A stretch of 64,000 bases of DNA from Pseudooceanicola nanhaiensis (GCF_020171315.1 NZ_JAIUZP010000005.1:62001-126000); one strand, 5' to 3'. Counted from the first letter of the stretch, positions 17,603 to 25,611 are shown. Program-made: numbers and translations. Notes: generated by a model from the sequence alone, not told the origin.

Positions 17603-18100
17603 ATGCGGCGTTTCTGGATCGTCCTGATGCTCCTTGCCGGGGTGACCCTGGCAGGGTGTTCTTCCTCCAAGTTCAAGACGTACCGCGGGCCGGAAGTGAC
17701 CCGCATCTACGTCTTCAAGGACCAGCGGACCATGTACCTCATGCATAACAATGAGGTGCTGAAGACCTATGGAATCGAGCTCGGCTTCAACCCGATCGGG
17801 CACAAGCAGTTCGAGGGCGACGGGAAAACGCCCGAGGGGCGGTATTTCATCGACCGCCGCAACCCGAACAGCAATTTCCACCTCTCCGTTGGGATCTCCT
17901 ACCCCAATCCCTATGACCGTGCGTTCGCTCATGATCAGGGCAAGAGCCCGGGCGGCGACATCTTCATCCACGGCCGCCCCGGCGACGTGGGCAAGGCAGA
18001 GCGCGACTGGACCGCGGGCTGTATCTCGGTCACCGACAAGGAGATCGAGGACATCTACGCGATGGTCCGGGACGGGACGGAGATCTTGATCTATCCGTAA
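17603..18100 (+). CDS. L,D-transpeptidase-family lipoprotein (YafK-like)
   Basis: A 165-residue predicted lipoprotein carrying a YkuD catalytic domain. The lipobox LAGC ends at Cys19, after a short hydrophobic signal. The catalytic motif is HGRPGDVGKAERDWTAGC, with His123 and nucleophile Cys140. Family enzymes cross-link peptidoglycan, attach proteins to it, or (YafK/DpaA type) release such proteins; the spacing resembles the YafK type. The start at 17603 is chosen because MRRFWIVLMLLAG makes a proper signal. A terminator follows 30 bases after the stop. Two further envelope genes lie just downstream. Confidence 0.88.
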   Translation: MRRFWIVLMLLAGVTLAGCSSSKFKTYRGPEVTRIYVFKDQRTMYLMHNNEVLKTYGIELGFNPIGHKQFEGDGKTPEGRYFIDRRNPNSNFHLSVGISYPNPYDRAFAHDQGKSPGGDIFIHGRPGDVGKAERDWTAGCISVTDKEIEDIYAMVRDGTEILIYP

Positions 18101-18130
18101 GCACCCACGCGTCGGAACGGCGGGGTGAGC

Positions 18131-18153
18131 AGGGGGCCGATAGGCCCCCTTTT
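18131..18153 (+). terminator. Rho-independent terminator after the L,D-transpeptidase lipoprotein gene
   Basis: Perfect arms AGGGGGCC and GGCCCCCT enclose a GATA loop and are followed by TTT. It is 30 bases past the stop codon. Confidence 0.8.
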
Positions 18154-18251
18154 GCGTCTCTGATGTTAGTCTTAGGGACTGATCCGCGCGTCCGGACTGC
18201 CACCGTTCTGGCCGCGACCTAACGCCGCCTGTTGCCGTGGCGCGCGGCACG

Positions 18252-18283
18252 AAAAAGCCCCGCACGCGGTTGCGTCCGGGGCC
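18252..18283 (-). terminator. Rho-independent terminator after the CAP-domain lipoprotein gene
   Basis: On the minus strand, arms GCCCCG and CGGGGC flank a structured 14-base loop and are followed by TTTTTC. It lies 25-56 bases after the stop at 18308. Confidence 0.75.
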
Positions 18284-18307
18284 TTGTCCTTGGGGCGAGC
18301 TGTGGGC

Positions 18308-18817
18308 TCAGGAGCCCATGATCAGCGTCCACCAGATCTTGCCGTTGGGCTCCTGGTACCAGGCGAAGCCGATGTTCGACGCGTTGGGATCGAGGATCAC
18401 GTCGCGGATGCCGTCTTCGTCCATCCAGGCCGAAAGCGTCTCCAGCTCGGTCTCGTAGGTTTCGGAGATGGCTTCGCCCAGCATGGTGCCGGTGTAGCCC
18501 ACGCGGCGCACCCGGTCGATCGGCGAGGAGCCGTCGGAGCCGAAGTGCCAAGGACGGTTCTGGCGCGACATGTCCTGGCTGTGGGTGGCGGCGGCGGCGT
18601 TCAGCTGCGCGTTGAGCTGCACCGGCGCAGCGCCGGAGGCCTGCCGCAGCGAGTTCACGCCGTCCAGCATCGAATATTCGACCTTCGATTCCATCGCGGG
18701 CGTGATGCGGTACATGCGCGGCAGCGGCTTGCCGTCGGCACCCATCTGGCGCGGCGCCGGCGGCGCGGCGCAGGCGGAGAGGGCGATCAGGACCGGAAGG
18801 ATGAGGGCGATACGCAT
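18308..18817 (-). CDS. CAP/SCP-domain lipoprotein
   Basis: A 169-residue exported protein. The lipobox LSAC ends at Cys16 after a short hydrophobic signal. The mature part is a CAP (SCP/PR-1) domain: LRQASGAAPVQLNAQLNAAA, then THSQDMSRQNRPWHFGSDG with candidate site residues His79 and His91, and LGEAISET with Glu115. It ends in WYQEPNGKIWWTLIMGS, a typical CAP C-terminal strand. Bacterial CAP proteins are secreted or envelope-attached and mostly of unknown activity. AGGCAGAAG precedes the ATG. The gene is flanked by two L,D-transpeptidase genes. Confidence 0.87.
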   Translation of the reverse strand: MRIALILPVLIALSACAAPPAPRQMGADGKPLPRMYRITPAMESKVEYSMLDGVNSLRQASGAAPVQLNAQLNAAAATHSQDMSRQNRPWHFGSDGSSPIDRVRRVGYTGTMLGEAISETYETELETLSAWMDEDGIRDVILDPNASNIGFAWYQEPNGKIWWTLIMGS

Positions 18818-18994
18818 GAACTTCTGCCTTTTTGAGACGTTGACCCCGCATCTAGCGCGGACCGCGTGTCTAATCAAACTCACATGCCCGAGAGATCGGC
18901 AAATGACGGTGGTTTGAATTGCGACTGGTGTTTCTGCGCCATAAACTGCCCGCAAAACGCGGTTTCCGTGACCGTTCCCATCCGGAGTGTCCCC

Positions 18995-19624
18995 ATGTCC
19001 GATACCAAACTGCCCCTGCCCGGGGCGCAATTGGGGCGTCGTGCCCTGCTTTCCGGGGCGGCCGCCCTGCTGGCCACGCCCGCCCTCGTGGGCCGCGCCC
19101 GGGCGCAGGCCAGCCCCTTCGAGAACACCACCGAGGTGGAGCGTGACGTGACCGAGTCGGTCCGCCGCAACATCTCGTCCTTCCGCTCGCTGGAGTGGCA
19201 GCCCTACTTCTCGAACACGAACAAGGGCGCGATCCTTGTCGACGTGACCTCGCGGGCGCTGCACTTCTGGTCCGAGGACCAGTCGATCTACAAGCTCTAC
19301 CCGACCTCCGTGCCGCTGACCGAGGACCTGACCCGGCGCGGCCGCACCTCGGTGACCCAGAAGGTCGAGGGCCCGTCCTGGCGTCCGACCCCCTCCATGT
19401 TGGAGCGTAACCCGGAATGGCCGCCGTTCATCGGCCCCGGCCCGGACAATCCGCTGGGCACCCATGCGCTCTACCTGAGCTGGACCTACTACCGCATCCA
19501 CGGGACCCACGACACGCGCAAGATCGGGCGGCGGTCCTCGAACGGCTGCATCGGCCTCTACAACGAGCATATCGCCGAGCTCTTCTCGCTCACCACGGTG
19601 GGAACCCAAGTGTTGCTTATTTGA
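18995..19624 (+). CDS. L,D-transpeptidase with Tat-like signal
   Basis: A 209-residue YkuD-family enzyme. The N-terminus has a twin-arginine-type signal (LGRRALLSGAAALLATPAL, cleavage near RARAQ). The catalytic site is IHGTHDTRKIGRRSSNGC, with His169, Ser182 and nucleophile Cys185, the standard HxX(14-17)[S/T]HGC-like spacing with Asn in place of His. It should form 3-3 peptidoglycan cross-links or anchor proteins to the wall in the periplasm. A GGAG 8 bases before the ATG supports the start at 18995. It is divergent from the CAP lipoprotein across about 180 bases. Confidence 0.9.
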   Translation: MSDTKLPLPGAQLGRRALLSGAAALLATPALVGRARAQASPFENTTEVERDVTESVRRNISSFRSLEWQPYFSNTNKGAILVDVTSRALHFWSEDQSIYKLYPTSVPLTEDLTRRGRTSVTQKVEGPSWRPTPSMLERNPEWPPFIGPGPDNPLGTHALYLSWTYYRIHGTHDTRKIGRRSSNGCIGLYNEHIAELFSLTTVGTQVLLI

Positions 19625-19666
19625 CGACATCGACGCCATCAGGAGTCAGCATTGGTTAAGTTGGGT

Positions 19667-19751
19667 TTGCAATCGCCTGATTTTACTGCTTAGAACGAGT
19701 CACGAGGTAAGTCTTGGGTGCCTGATGTCATGTATCCATTTGGACGTCAGG
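19667..19751 (+). promoter_or_regulatory. Promoter and leader hairpin of the 60-residue secreted peptide gene
   Basis: TTGCAA (19667-19672), an 18-base spacer and TAGAAC (19691-19696) form a plausible sigma-70-type promoter. The leader holds an inverted repeat with arms CCTGATGTC and GACGTCAGG (19721-19751, one G-T pair). GGAGG follows at 19761-19765. The assignment is by eye only. Confidence 0.45.
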
Positions 19752-19770
19752 CAAATATCTGGAGGATACT

Positions 19771-19953
19771 ATGAAGAAACTCGTTCTCGCTGCTGCTCTC
19801 GCTGGCGCCGCTTCGACCGCAACCGCTGGCTCGCTCGCCGAGCCGGTGATCGAAGCTCCGGTCATCGTTGAAGAAACCACCTCCTCGTCGGCCGGCATCC
19901 TGGTGCCGCTGCTGATCCTGGCTGTGATCGCTGCAGCTGTTGCCGCCGACTAA
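19771..19953 (+). CDS. Small exported protein, 60 residues
   Basis: A very short protein with a clean signal peptide (MKKLVLAAALAGAASTATAG, cleavage after ATA or TAG). It has a central acidic/Thr-Ser segment (EETTSSSAG) and a hydrophobic C-terminal helix (ILVPLLILAVIAAAVAAD). The mature product of about 40 residues could sit in the inner membrane. TGGAGG lies at the right distance before the ATG, a promoter-like sequence lies upstream, and a strong terminator follows 27 bases after the stop, so this is a real, probably monocistronic gene. I recognise no named family and propose no function. Codon use leans to GCT/GAA early on, unlike its neighbours, which may signal high expression. Confidence 0.8.
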   Translation: MKKLVLAAALAGAASTATAGSLAEPVIEAPVIVEETTSSSAGILVPLLILAVIAAAVAAD

Positions 19954-19980
19954 TTCGGCCGTAACGACTGAAGAATGAAA

Positions 19981-20010
19981 AAGGCGGTGGAGCTTTCCAC
20001 CGCCTTTTTT
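19981..20010 (+). terminator. Strong rho-independent terminator after the 60-residue gene
   Basis: Perfect arms AAGGCGGTGGA and TCCACCGCCTT enclose a short loop and run directly into six T residues. Confidence 0.9.
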
Positions 20011-20119
20011 CTATGTCTTTTGACAGGTTTTCGGGCCAATTCGGGTCAACTCTGGAGGGGAGCCGCGAGGCGGCGATCCGGCCGGGCCCAAGCCGTTCCT
20101 CCCGGCATCGGAGGGCGGA

Positions 20120-20183
20120 GGGGGGCTGTCGGCCCCCCGTCGCGTGCCGCGACTCCCCCCGAGGATATTTCCGAACAGTGGAT
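20120..20183. repeat. Intergenic GC-rich repeat, copy 1
   Basis: A 64-base element. It opens with a GGGGGGCTGTC...GCCCCCC hairpin, continues with a GTCGC...GCGAC arm pair, and ends with CCCCCCGAGGATATTTCC then GAACAGTGGATG. A nearly identical copy lies inverted at about 23642-23704, and a shortened one at 25502-25552. It lies just after the hemH stop, between converging genes. Confidence 0.85.
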
Positions 20184-20185
20184 GG

Positions 20186-21235
20186 TCAGGAAAGCCAGCC
20201 GGCGAGGTTGCGGGTGATCTGCCCGCAGAGCGCGTCGATGTGGGCCGCGTCGTCGTTCAGGCAGGGGATGTAGGTGAAATCCTCGCCTCCCGCGTGTTCG
20301 AAGCTCTCGCGAATCTCCTCGTTGATTTCCTCGAGAGTCTCGATGCAATCCGCCGAAAAAGCAGGCGCGATGACCGCGATGCGTTTTTTTCCGGCTTCTG
20401 CCTGACGGGCGACTTCCTCGACCGTATAGGGCTTGAGCCATTCCTCCGGGCCGAATTTCGACTGGAAGGTCGTCATGATCCGGTCGTCCGCCCAGCCGAG
20501 TTGCTCCTTCAGCAGGCGCGTCGTTTTCTGGCACTGGCAGTGGTAGGGATCGCCCTCGTGCAGGTAGCGTTCCGGCAGGCCGTGGTAGGAGCAGACCAGC
20601 AGGTCCGGCGCCGTCTCCTTGGCCGCATAGGCGCGGGTCACCGACTGGGCGAGCGCGTCGATATAGGCGGGATCGTCGAAGTAGGGCGGCAGGGTGCGGG
20701 TGGCGGGCTGCCACTTCTCCTCCATCAGGGCGCGGAAGAACTGGTCGTTTGCCGTGGCGGTCGTGGCGCCGGCGTATTGCGGGTAGAGCGGGCAGAAGAG
20801 GATGCGGTCGCAGCCGGCCTTCACCATCGCGCGCACCTTGGACCGGGTCGAGGGGTTGCCGTAGCGCATGCAGTAATCGACCATCACCTGATCGCCGTAT
20901 TGCGCCTGCATCTTGGCGGCGACGGCGGCGGTCTGGGCCTTGGTGATCGTGGCCAGCGGGCTTTCACCCGCATCGTGGTTCCAGATGCTCTCGTAGGCCT
21001 TGCCGGAGGCGAAGGGGCGTTTGGTCAGCACGATGGCCTGAAGGATCGGCTGCCACTTCCACTTCGGGTAGTCGATGACCCGCTGGTCCGAGAGGAACTC
21101 GTTCAGGTAGCGCCGCATCGGCCAGTAGGAGGTGCCGTCCGGCGTGCCGAGGTTGGCCAGCAGGATGCCGACCTTGCGGGAGGGCAGTTTCGGGTGGCTG
21201 TCGGGGGCATGTGCCGGGCGTGCGCTGGTGTCCAT
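20186..21235 (-). CDS. hemH: Ferrochelatase
   Basis: HemH inserts ferrous iron into protoporphyrin IX, the last step of heme synthesis, at the inner face of the membrane. It has 349 residues, typical of Gram-negative enzymes. Recognisable segments are VGILLANLGTPDGT, FCPLYPQYAGATTAT, CSYHGLPERYL (with the active-site His) and PAFSADCIETLEEI (with the conserved Glu). A run of cysteines (YHCQCQKT) lies mid-protein. The ATG at 21235 is the only one that leaves family-like sequence intact. The downstream gap carries a genome repeat. Confidence 0.96.
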   Translation of the reverse strand: MDTSARPAHAPDSHPKLPSRKVGILLANLGTPDGTSYWPMRRYLNEFLSDQRVIDYPKWKWQPILQAIVLTKRPFASGKAYESIWNHDAGESPLATITKAQTAAVAAKMQAQYGDQVMVDYCMRYGNPSTRSKVRAMVKAGCDRILFCPLYPQYAGATTATANDQFFRALMEEKWQPATRTLPPYFDDPAYIDALAQSVTRAYAAKETAPDLLVCSYHGLPERYLHEGDPYHCQCQKTTRLLKEQLGWADDRIMTTFQSKFGPEEWLKPYTVEEVARQAEAGKKRIAVIAPAFSADCIETLEEINEEIRESFEHAGGEDFTYIPCLNDDAAHIDALCGQITRNLAGWLS

Positions 21236-21316
21236 CTCTCGGTTCCTTTTCGTCTGCGCGGAGATAGGGGACTCGGCGCCGGGGTCAATGGCGGGGCCGG
21301 AGGGCGCGACGCATGG

Positions 21317-22141
21317 TCACTCCTTCAGCGGCATCTCGAAGGTGTTGAGCGCATCGGCCAGCCGGGTGGAGGCGGAGCCGGGGCGCAGCGGTTTCGGCTG
21401 GCTCTCGTCCGGGGCCCAGCCGAGGAGGAAGAGGATCTCGAAGGTCGCGGTGATGCGGCCATCGGGGCCGGCGAAATGTTCGGCATAGATCTCGGCGGCC
21501 CGGGTGAAGACCGCGCGGCGGGTGGGCCGGCGGAGGCGCGCGTCGAGCGCGTTGCCCTCGCCCATGGCGCGCAGGTCGCGCATCAGGTGCAGGGGCGTTT
21601 CGTAGCTGGCCGTGAGGGTCAGGCTGTCGGCCACCGGCAGAGCAAAGCCCGCCCGTTGCAGCAGGGCGCCGAGGTCGCGGATTTCCCCCATCGGGGCGAC
21701 CCGGGGCGAGAGGCCGCCGGTCACCTCGGCCTCGGCCTGGGCGAGGGTGGCGCGCAGTTCGGCCAGCGTCTGGCCGCCGAAGAGGCAGCTCATGAAGAGG
21801 CCGTCCGGCCTCAGCGCGCGCCGCGACTGGATCAGCTGGCCGACGGGATCGGCGGCCCAGTGCAGCGCCATCGCGTGGATCACGAGGTCATGGGCGCCCG
21901 GCTCCAGCGCCAGCACCTCCTCGGGCGCGGCCAGCGTGGCACCGGGGGCCACCGCCTCCCAGAGCGCGGGGAAGGGCGTCACGAGCGCCGGCGACGTAAA
22001 CGATCTCTTAACCAGCAGGAGGCGATCCTGCATGTCTTCCGCCGCGGCGCGGTGCAGGAACAGGGCCTCGTCCCGGGCGCGGGCACGGTTGCGGGCAAGG
22101 GCCGTGGTGTCGGTGAGACGGGGCGTCGGGGCGGCTGTCAT
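21317..22141 (-). CDS. BioC/NDUFAF5-like methyltransferase-fold protein with degenerate SAM loop
   Basis: A 274-residue protein similar to the BioC/NDUFAF5 group of class I methyltransferases. Visible class features include HDLVIHAMALHWAADPVGQL (motif IV region, with AMALHW) and ALRPDGLFMSCLFGGQTL (post-motif). The usual glycine-rich motif I (E/DxGxGxG) near the N-terminus is absent; the region reads DRLLLVKRSFTSPALV. It may therefore bind SAM in an altered way or act as an assembly factor, as NDUFAF5 does for complex I. The start at 22141 (MTAAPTPRLTD) is used. It is divergent from comF with only 26 bases between the starts. Confidence 0.8.
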   Translation of the reverse strand: MTAAPTPRLTDTTALARNRARARDEALFLHRAAAEDMQDRLLLVKRSFTSPALVTPFPALWEAVAPGATLAAPEEVLALEPGAHDLVIHAMALHWAADPVGQLIQSRRALRPDGLFMSCLFGGQTLAELRATLAQAEAEVTGGLSPRVAPMGEIRDLGALLQRAGFALPVADSLTLTASYETPLHLMRDLRAMGEGNALDARLRRPTRRAVFTRAAEIYAEHFAGPDGRITATFEILFLLGWAPDESQPKPLRPGSASTRLADALNTFEMPLKE

Positions 22142-22167
22142 GGCGCGACCATAGGGGGGCGAGGGGG

Positions 22168-22881
22168 ATGTTTCAAACGGCATTGCGGCTGATCTATCCC
22201 CCGCGGTGCCTGAACTGCGGCGGGCTGGTGGAGAGCGATGGCGGGCTCTGCGGCCCCTGCTGGCGCGAGATGCCGCTGATCGGCGGCACGGTCTGCGATC
22301 TCTGCGGTACGCCGCTGCCCGGCGAGGGCGAGGGGCTGCAATGCGATGCCTGCCTGCGGGTGGAGCGGCCCTGGGACCGGGGCAGGGCGGCGCTGGTCTA
22401 TGACGGCGTGGCGCGGAAGCTGGTGCTGGGGCTCAAACACGGGGATCGGGCGGATCTGGTCGCCCCGGCGGCGGGGTGGATGGCCCTCGGTCTGCGGGGC
22501 CTCGTGCCGGAGGGGACGCTGGTGGCGCCGGTGCCGTTGCACCGCTGGCGGCTGGCGAAACGGCGCTACAACCAGTCCGCGCTGCTGGCCCGGGCCTTGG
22601 CGCGGGAGCTGGGGCTGACCTGTGTGCCGGACCTGCTGGTGCGGCGCCTGCGCACGCCCTCGCTCGATGGTCTCGGGGCCGAGGCGCGCTTTGCCACGCT
22701 GGAGGCGGCGATCACGGCGCACCCGAAGCGTGCCGCGCAGATCAAGAGCCGGGTGATCCTCCTGGTGGATGACGTGATGACCTCCGGGGCGACGCTTTCG
22801 GCGGCAACCCGGGCCTGCCGCGACGCGGGAGCGGCCGGCGTGATCGTGGGGGTACTGGCGCGGGTCGCGAAAGATGCATAA
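22168..22881 (+). CDS. comF: ComF-family phosphoribosyltransferase-like protein
   Basis: A 237-residue ComF-type protein, related to competence factor ComF and E. coli GntX. The N-terminus holds a zinc-ribbon-like set of CxxC pairs (CLNC, CGPC, CDLC, CDAC). The C-terminal half has a phosphoribosyltransferase PRPP loop, VILLVDDVMTSGAT. Family members are needed for DNA uptake in competent bacteria, probably coupled to PriA; in other bacteria the role is unclear. The glutaredoxin gene starts 31 bases after the stop and the strand is shared, so the two are probably co-transcribed. Confidence 0.9.
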   Translation: MFQTALRLIYPPRCLNCGGLVESDGGLCGPCWREMPLIGGTVCDLCGTPLPGEGEGLQCDACLRVERPWDRGRAALVYDGVARKLVLGLKHGDRADLVAPAAGWMALGLRGLVPEGTLVAPVPLHRWRLAKRRYNQSALLARALARELGLTCVPDLLVRRLRTPSLDGLGAEARFATLEAAITAHPKRAAQIKSRVILLVDDVMTSGATLSAATRACRDAGAAGVIVGVLARVAKDA

Positions 22882-22912
22882 GTTACATGCATCCGAAATT
22901 CCGGGGGTCCCC

Positions 22913-23176
22913 ATGCAACCTGTCGATATCTATTCCTCGCCCTACTGCGGTTTCTGCCACGCGGCCAAGCGCCTGCTGGTCCAGAAGGGCGTGGAGTTCA
23001 ACGAGATCGACGTGATCGCCGCGCCCGAGAAACGGGCCGAGATGCTTCAGCGGGCCCATGGCCGTCATACCGTGCCGCAGATCTTCGTGGGTGAGACTCA
23101 CGTGGGCGGCTGCGACGACCTCTACGCGCTGGAGAATGCCGGCAAGCTCGATCCGCTTCTGGCCGCCGACGGCTGA
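22913..23176 (+). CDS. grxC: Glutaredoxin 3
   Basis: An 87-residue dithiol glutaredoxin that reduces disulfides with glutathione. The active site is CGFC (Cys12 and Cys15, in SSPYCGFCHAAKRLL), a variant of the usual CPYC. The TVPQIFVGETHVGGCDDL segment carries the cis-Pro and glutathione-binding GG. The ATG at 22913 gives the normal length. It sits between comF and a MarR-family regulator on the same strand, with 14 bases to the next ATG. Confidence 0.93.
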   Translation: MQPVDIYSSPYCGFCHAAKRLLVQKGVEFNEIDVIAAPEKRAEMLQRAHGRHTVPQIFVGETHVGGCDDLYALENAGKLDPLLAADG

Positions 23177-23190
23177 TCGCCGGGCGGACC

Positions 23191-23634
23191 ATGAACGACA
23201 CGACCCACAACCTCGCGGTCACGCTCTTCAGCGAGATCCTGACCTCCGACCAATTGGTGCGGAACCGCCTGTCGCGCGTGCTGCCCAAGGGCATGGAGAT
23301 CTCGCATTTCTCGGTGTTGAACCACCTCGCCCGCGCGGGCGGCGAGCGCAGCCCGGCGCAGCTGGCGCGTGCTTTCCATGTCACGCGCGGCGCCATGACC
23401 AATACGCTGAGCAAGCTGGAATGGGCAGGCTACATCCACGTTCGCCCCGATTGGGACGATGCCCGCCGCAAGATGGTGGCGATCTCGCCCGCGGGCCGTC
23501 AGGCAAGGGACGCCGCCCTTTCGGCGATCACTCCCATGGTCCGCGAAGTGGTGGGCGAAATCGGCGAAGACCGTGTCCGCGCCGCCCTGCCGATCCTGCG
23601 CGAGTTGCGCCTGAAGCTCGAAGAAGACCGCTAG
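23191..23634 (+). CDS. MarR-family transcriptional regulator
   Basis: A 147-residue winged-helix regulator. The helix-turn-helix core runs through SPAQLARAFHVTRGAMTNTLSKLE (given here in parts: SPAQLARAFHV and TRGAMTNTLSKLE), and the wing through DWDDARRKMVAISPAGRQA, the classic MarR D-x-R-D/A-x(R/K) pattern. It should bind DNA as a dimer. The target and ligand are unknown; its place right after glutaredoxin suggests a possible redox link but does not prove one. A genome repeat follows the stop. Confidence 0.9.
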   Translation: MNDTTHNLAVTLFSEILTSDQLVRNRLSRVLPKGMEISHFSVLNHLARAGGERSPAQLARAFHVTRGAMTNTLSKLEWAGYIHVRPDWDDARRKMVAISPAGRQARDAALSAITPMVREVVGEIGEDRVRAALPILRELRLKLEEDR

Positions 23635-23641
23635 GTCCCCC

Positions 23642-23704
23642 TCATCCACTGTTCCCAAATATCTTCGGGGGGAGTCGCGTCAGCGACGGGGGGCAGACAG
23701 CCCC
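23642..23704. repeat. Intergenic GC-rich repeat, copy 2 (inverted)
   Basis: Reverse-complement copy of the element at 20120-20183, differing at only a few positions. Read on the minus strand it has GGGGGGCTGTC, a GTCGC...GCGAC pair and CCCCCCGAAGATATTTGG, then GAACAGTGGATG. It lies between the converging MarR and ubiG genes. Confidence 0.85.
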
Positions 23705-23726
23705 CCTCCACGCCCGCCGCAGGCGC

Positions 23727-24479
23727 TTACGCCATCGCAGGCCGCAGCGCCGCGGTCACGTAGTTCACACTCAGGTCCCGGTCCGAGATCCGCCACTGCC
23801 AGCTCACCGGGTTGAAGACGTAGCCCTTGCGGTCCACCGGCTCCATGCCCGCGCGTCGGATCAGGTCGTAGAGCTCGTCCGGGGTGATGAACTTGTCCCA
23901 GTCGTGGGTGCCCTTGGGCAGCCAGCGCATCACCCATTCCGCGCCCACGATCGCCATGGCGAAACTCTTGGGGTTGCGGTTGATCGTCGAGCAGAGGTGC
24001 AGCCCGCCGGGCTTCAAAAGGTCGTGACAGGCACTCAGGTAGGCCAGCGGATCGGCAACATGCTCGACCACTTCCATGTTCAGCACCACGTCGAACTGCT
24101 CGCCGGCCTCGGCCATGGCCTCGGCGGTGGTGTGGCGATAGTCGATCTCCAGCCCGGATTGCTCGGCATGGACCTGCGCCACGGGGATGTTGCGTTCCGC
24201 TGCATCGGCACCCACCACCTCGGCCCCAAGGCGCGCCATCGGCTCGCAGAGCAGCCCGCCGCCACAGCCGATGTCGAGCAGGCGCAGCCCCTCGAAGGGC
24301 CGTTCGCTGCGCAGGTCGCGGTCGAATTCCGCGGCGATCTGCTGGGTGACATAGTCCAGACGGACGGGGTTCATCATGTGCAGCGGCTTGAACTTGCCGT
24401 GGGGATCCCACCATTCGGCGGCCATGGCCTCGAACTTGGCGACTTCGGCGGGGTCGATCGTGGTCTGAGCGGTTTGCAT
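23727..24479 (-). CDS. ubiG: Ubiquinone biosynthesis O-methyltransferase
   Basis: UbiG carries out both O-methylation steps of ubiquinone synthesis using SAM. It has 250 residues. It starts with a typical [20 protein letters not shown] segment (residues 12-31). The SAM motif I is LDIGCGGG (68-75), followed by [11 protein letters not shown] and [13 protein letters not shown], and ends with [16 protein letters not shown]. All family features look intact. The gene is divergent from the prolyl aminopeptidase gene across 50 bases. Confidence 0.96.
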   Translation of the reverse strand: MQTAQTTIDPAEVAKFEAMAAEWWDPHGKFKPLHMMNPVRLDYVTQQIAAEFDRDLRSERPFEGLRLLDIGCGGGLLCEPMARLGAEVVGADAAERNIPVAQVHAEQSGLEIDYRHTTAEAMAEAGEQFDVVLNMEVVEHVADPLAYLSACHDLLKPGGLHLCSTINRNPKSFAMAIVGAEWVMRWLPKGTHDWDKFITPDELYDLIRRAGMEPVDRKGYVFNPVSWQWRISDRDLSVNYVTAALRPAMA

Positions 24480-24529
24480 TCCGGTGGTCCTGAGGTCATT
24501 GTGGGCTGCGGCTTACATATAGGGCAGCG

Positions 24530-25501
24530 ATGGACAAATTCTCCGGCCAAAAGAGCGCAGCGCAGTATCTCTACCCTCCGATCGACCCGTTTGACCAGCG
24601 GATGCTCGCGGTGGGGGATGGCCATACGATCTATGTCGAGCAATCCGGCAAGCCGGACGGAATTCCCGTCGTGGTGCTGCACGGTGGCCCGGGCGGCGGA
24701 TGCAGCCCGGCCATGCGGCGGTATTTCGACCCCTCGGTCTATCGTGTTGTGCTCTTCGATCAGCGCGGCTGTGGCCGCTCGCGGCCCCATGCGGCCATCG
24801 AGGGCAACACGACCTGGGATCTCGTGGCCGATATCGAGCAGATCCGCACCACGCTGGACATCGACCGCTGGATCGTCTTCGGCGGCAGCTGGGGCGCCAC
24901 GCTGGCGCTGGTCTATGGCCAGAGCCACCCCGACGCGGTGACCCACCTCGTGCTGCGCGGGGTCTTCCTCGGCACCCAGTCCGAGCTGGACTGGTTCTAT
25001 GGCGGCGGGGCCGCGCAGTTCTGGCCCGAGGTATGGCGCCGGTTCACCGACCTGATCCCCGAGGACGAGCGTGGCGACATGATCGCGGCCTACCACCGGC
25101 GGCTCTTCTCGGGCGTCGCGGCGGAGGAAATGCGCTTTGCCAAGACATGGTCGCAGTGGGAAAACGCACTCGCCTCGATCTCGTCGCAGGGGTTGGGCGG
25201 CGAGCCGCCGGGCACCTATGCCCGCGCCTTCGCCCGGCTGGAGAACCATTATTTCACCAACCGCTGCTTCCTCGACGAGGAAACCGCGATCCTGAACCGG
25301 ATGGACCGGATCAGGGATATTCCCGGCTGGATCGTGCAGGGGCGCTACGACATGATCTGCCCGCCGCGCATGGCCTGGGAGTTGTCGGCGAAATGGCCGT
25401 CCTCGGAGCTGCGGATGGTGGGCGACGCCGGGCACGCGCTGTCCGAGCCGGGGATCTCGGCCGAGCTGGTGCGGATCATGAACCGGATCGCCCTGGGATG
25501 A
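24530..25501 (+). CDS. pip: Proline iminopeptidase (prolyl aminopeptidase)
   Basis: An alpha/beta-hydrolase peptidase (family S33) that removes N-terminal proline from peptides. It has 323 residues. The oxyanion region is HGGPGGGCSP (51-60). The nucleophile is Ser120 in GGSWGATLA. The acid is Asp274 in GRYDMICPP and the base is His302 in GDAGHALSEPG. The DQRGCGRSRPH segment is diagnostic of Pip. The protein is cytoplasmic, with no signal peptide. A short repeat copy follows the stop. Confidence 0.94.
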   Translation: MDKFSGQKSAAQYLYPPIDPFDQRMLAVGDGHTIYVEQSGKPDGIPVVVLHGGPGGGCSPAMRRYFDPSVYRVVLFDQRGCGRSRPHAAIEGNTTWDLVADIEQIRTTLDIDRWIVFGGSWGATLALVYGQSHPDAVTHLVLRGVFLGTQSELDWFYGGGAAQFWPEVWRRFTDLIPEDERGDMIAAYHRRLFSGVAAEEMRFAKTWSQWENALASISSQGLGGEPPGTYARAFARLENHYFTNRCFLDEETAILNRMDRIRDIPGWIVQGRYDMICPPRMAWELSAKWPSSELRMVGDAGHALSEPGISAELVRIMNRIALG

Positions 25502-25552
25502 GTCCCGGGGGCTGTCTGCCCCCGGACCCCCGAGGATATTTCCGAGCGAAAG
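25502..25552. repeat. Intergenic GC-rich repeat, shortened copy 3
   Basis: Starts just after the pip stop. It has the GGGGGCTGTCTGCCCCC hairpin and a CCCCCGAGGATATTTCC tail, but lacks the middle GTCGC...GCGAC arm pair found in copies 1 and 2. Confidence 0.75.
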
Positions 25553-25582
25553 ATGCGAGGGGGCGTGACACGCATATTCCCC

Positions 25583-25611
25583 TTGTGATTCGAGGAAACC
25601 GCGCGTATATC
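25583..25611 (+). promoter_or_regulatory. Promoter of the rimP-nusA-infB operon
   Basis: TTGTGA (25583-25588), exactly 17 bases, then TATATC (25606-25611). This is one of the best sigma-70-type promoters in the window. Transcription would begin near 25618, about 115 bases before the rimP ATG. Confidence 0.65.

Noticed and set aside
20144-22192. A 682-residue plus-strand open frame across hemH and the methyltransferase gene
   Set aside because: Shadow of two recognisable minus-strand genes; it has no family features.
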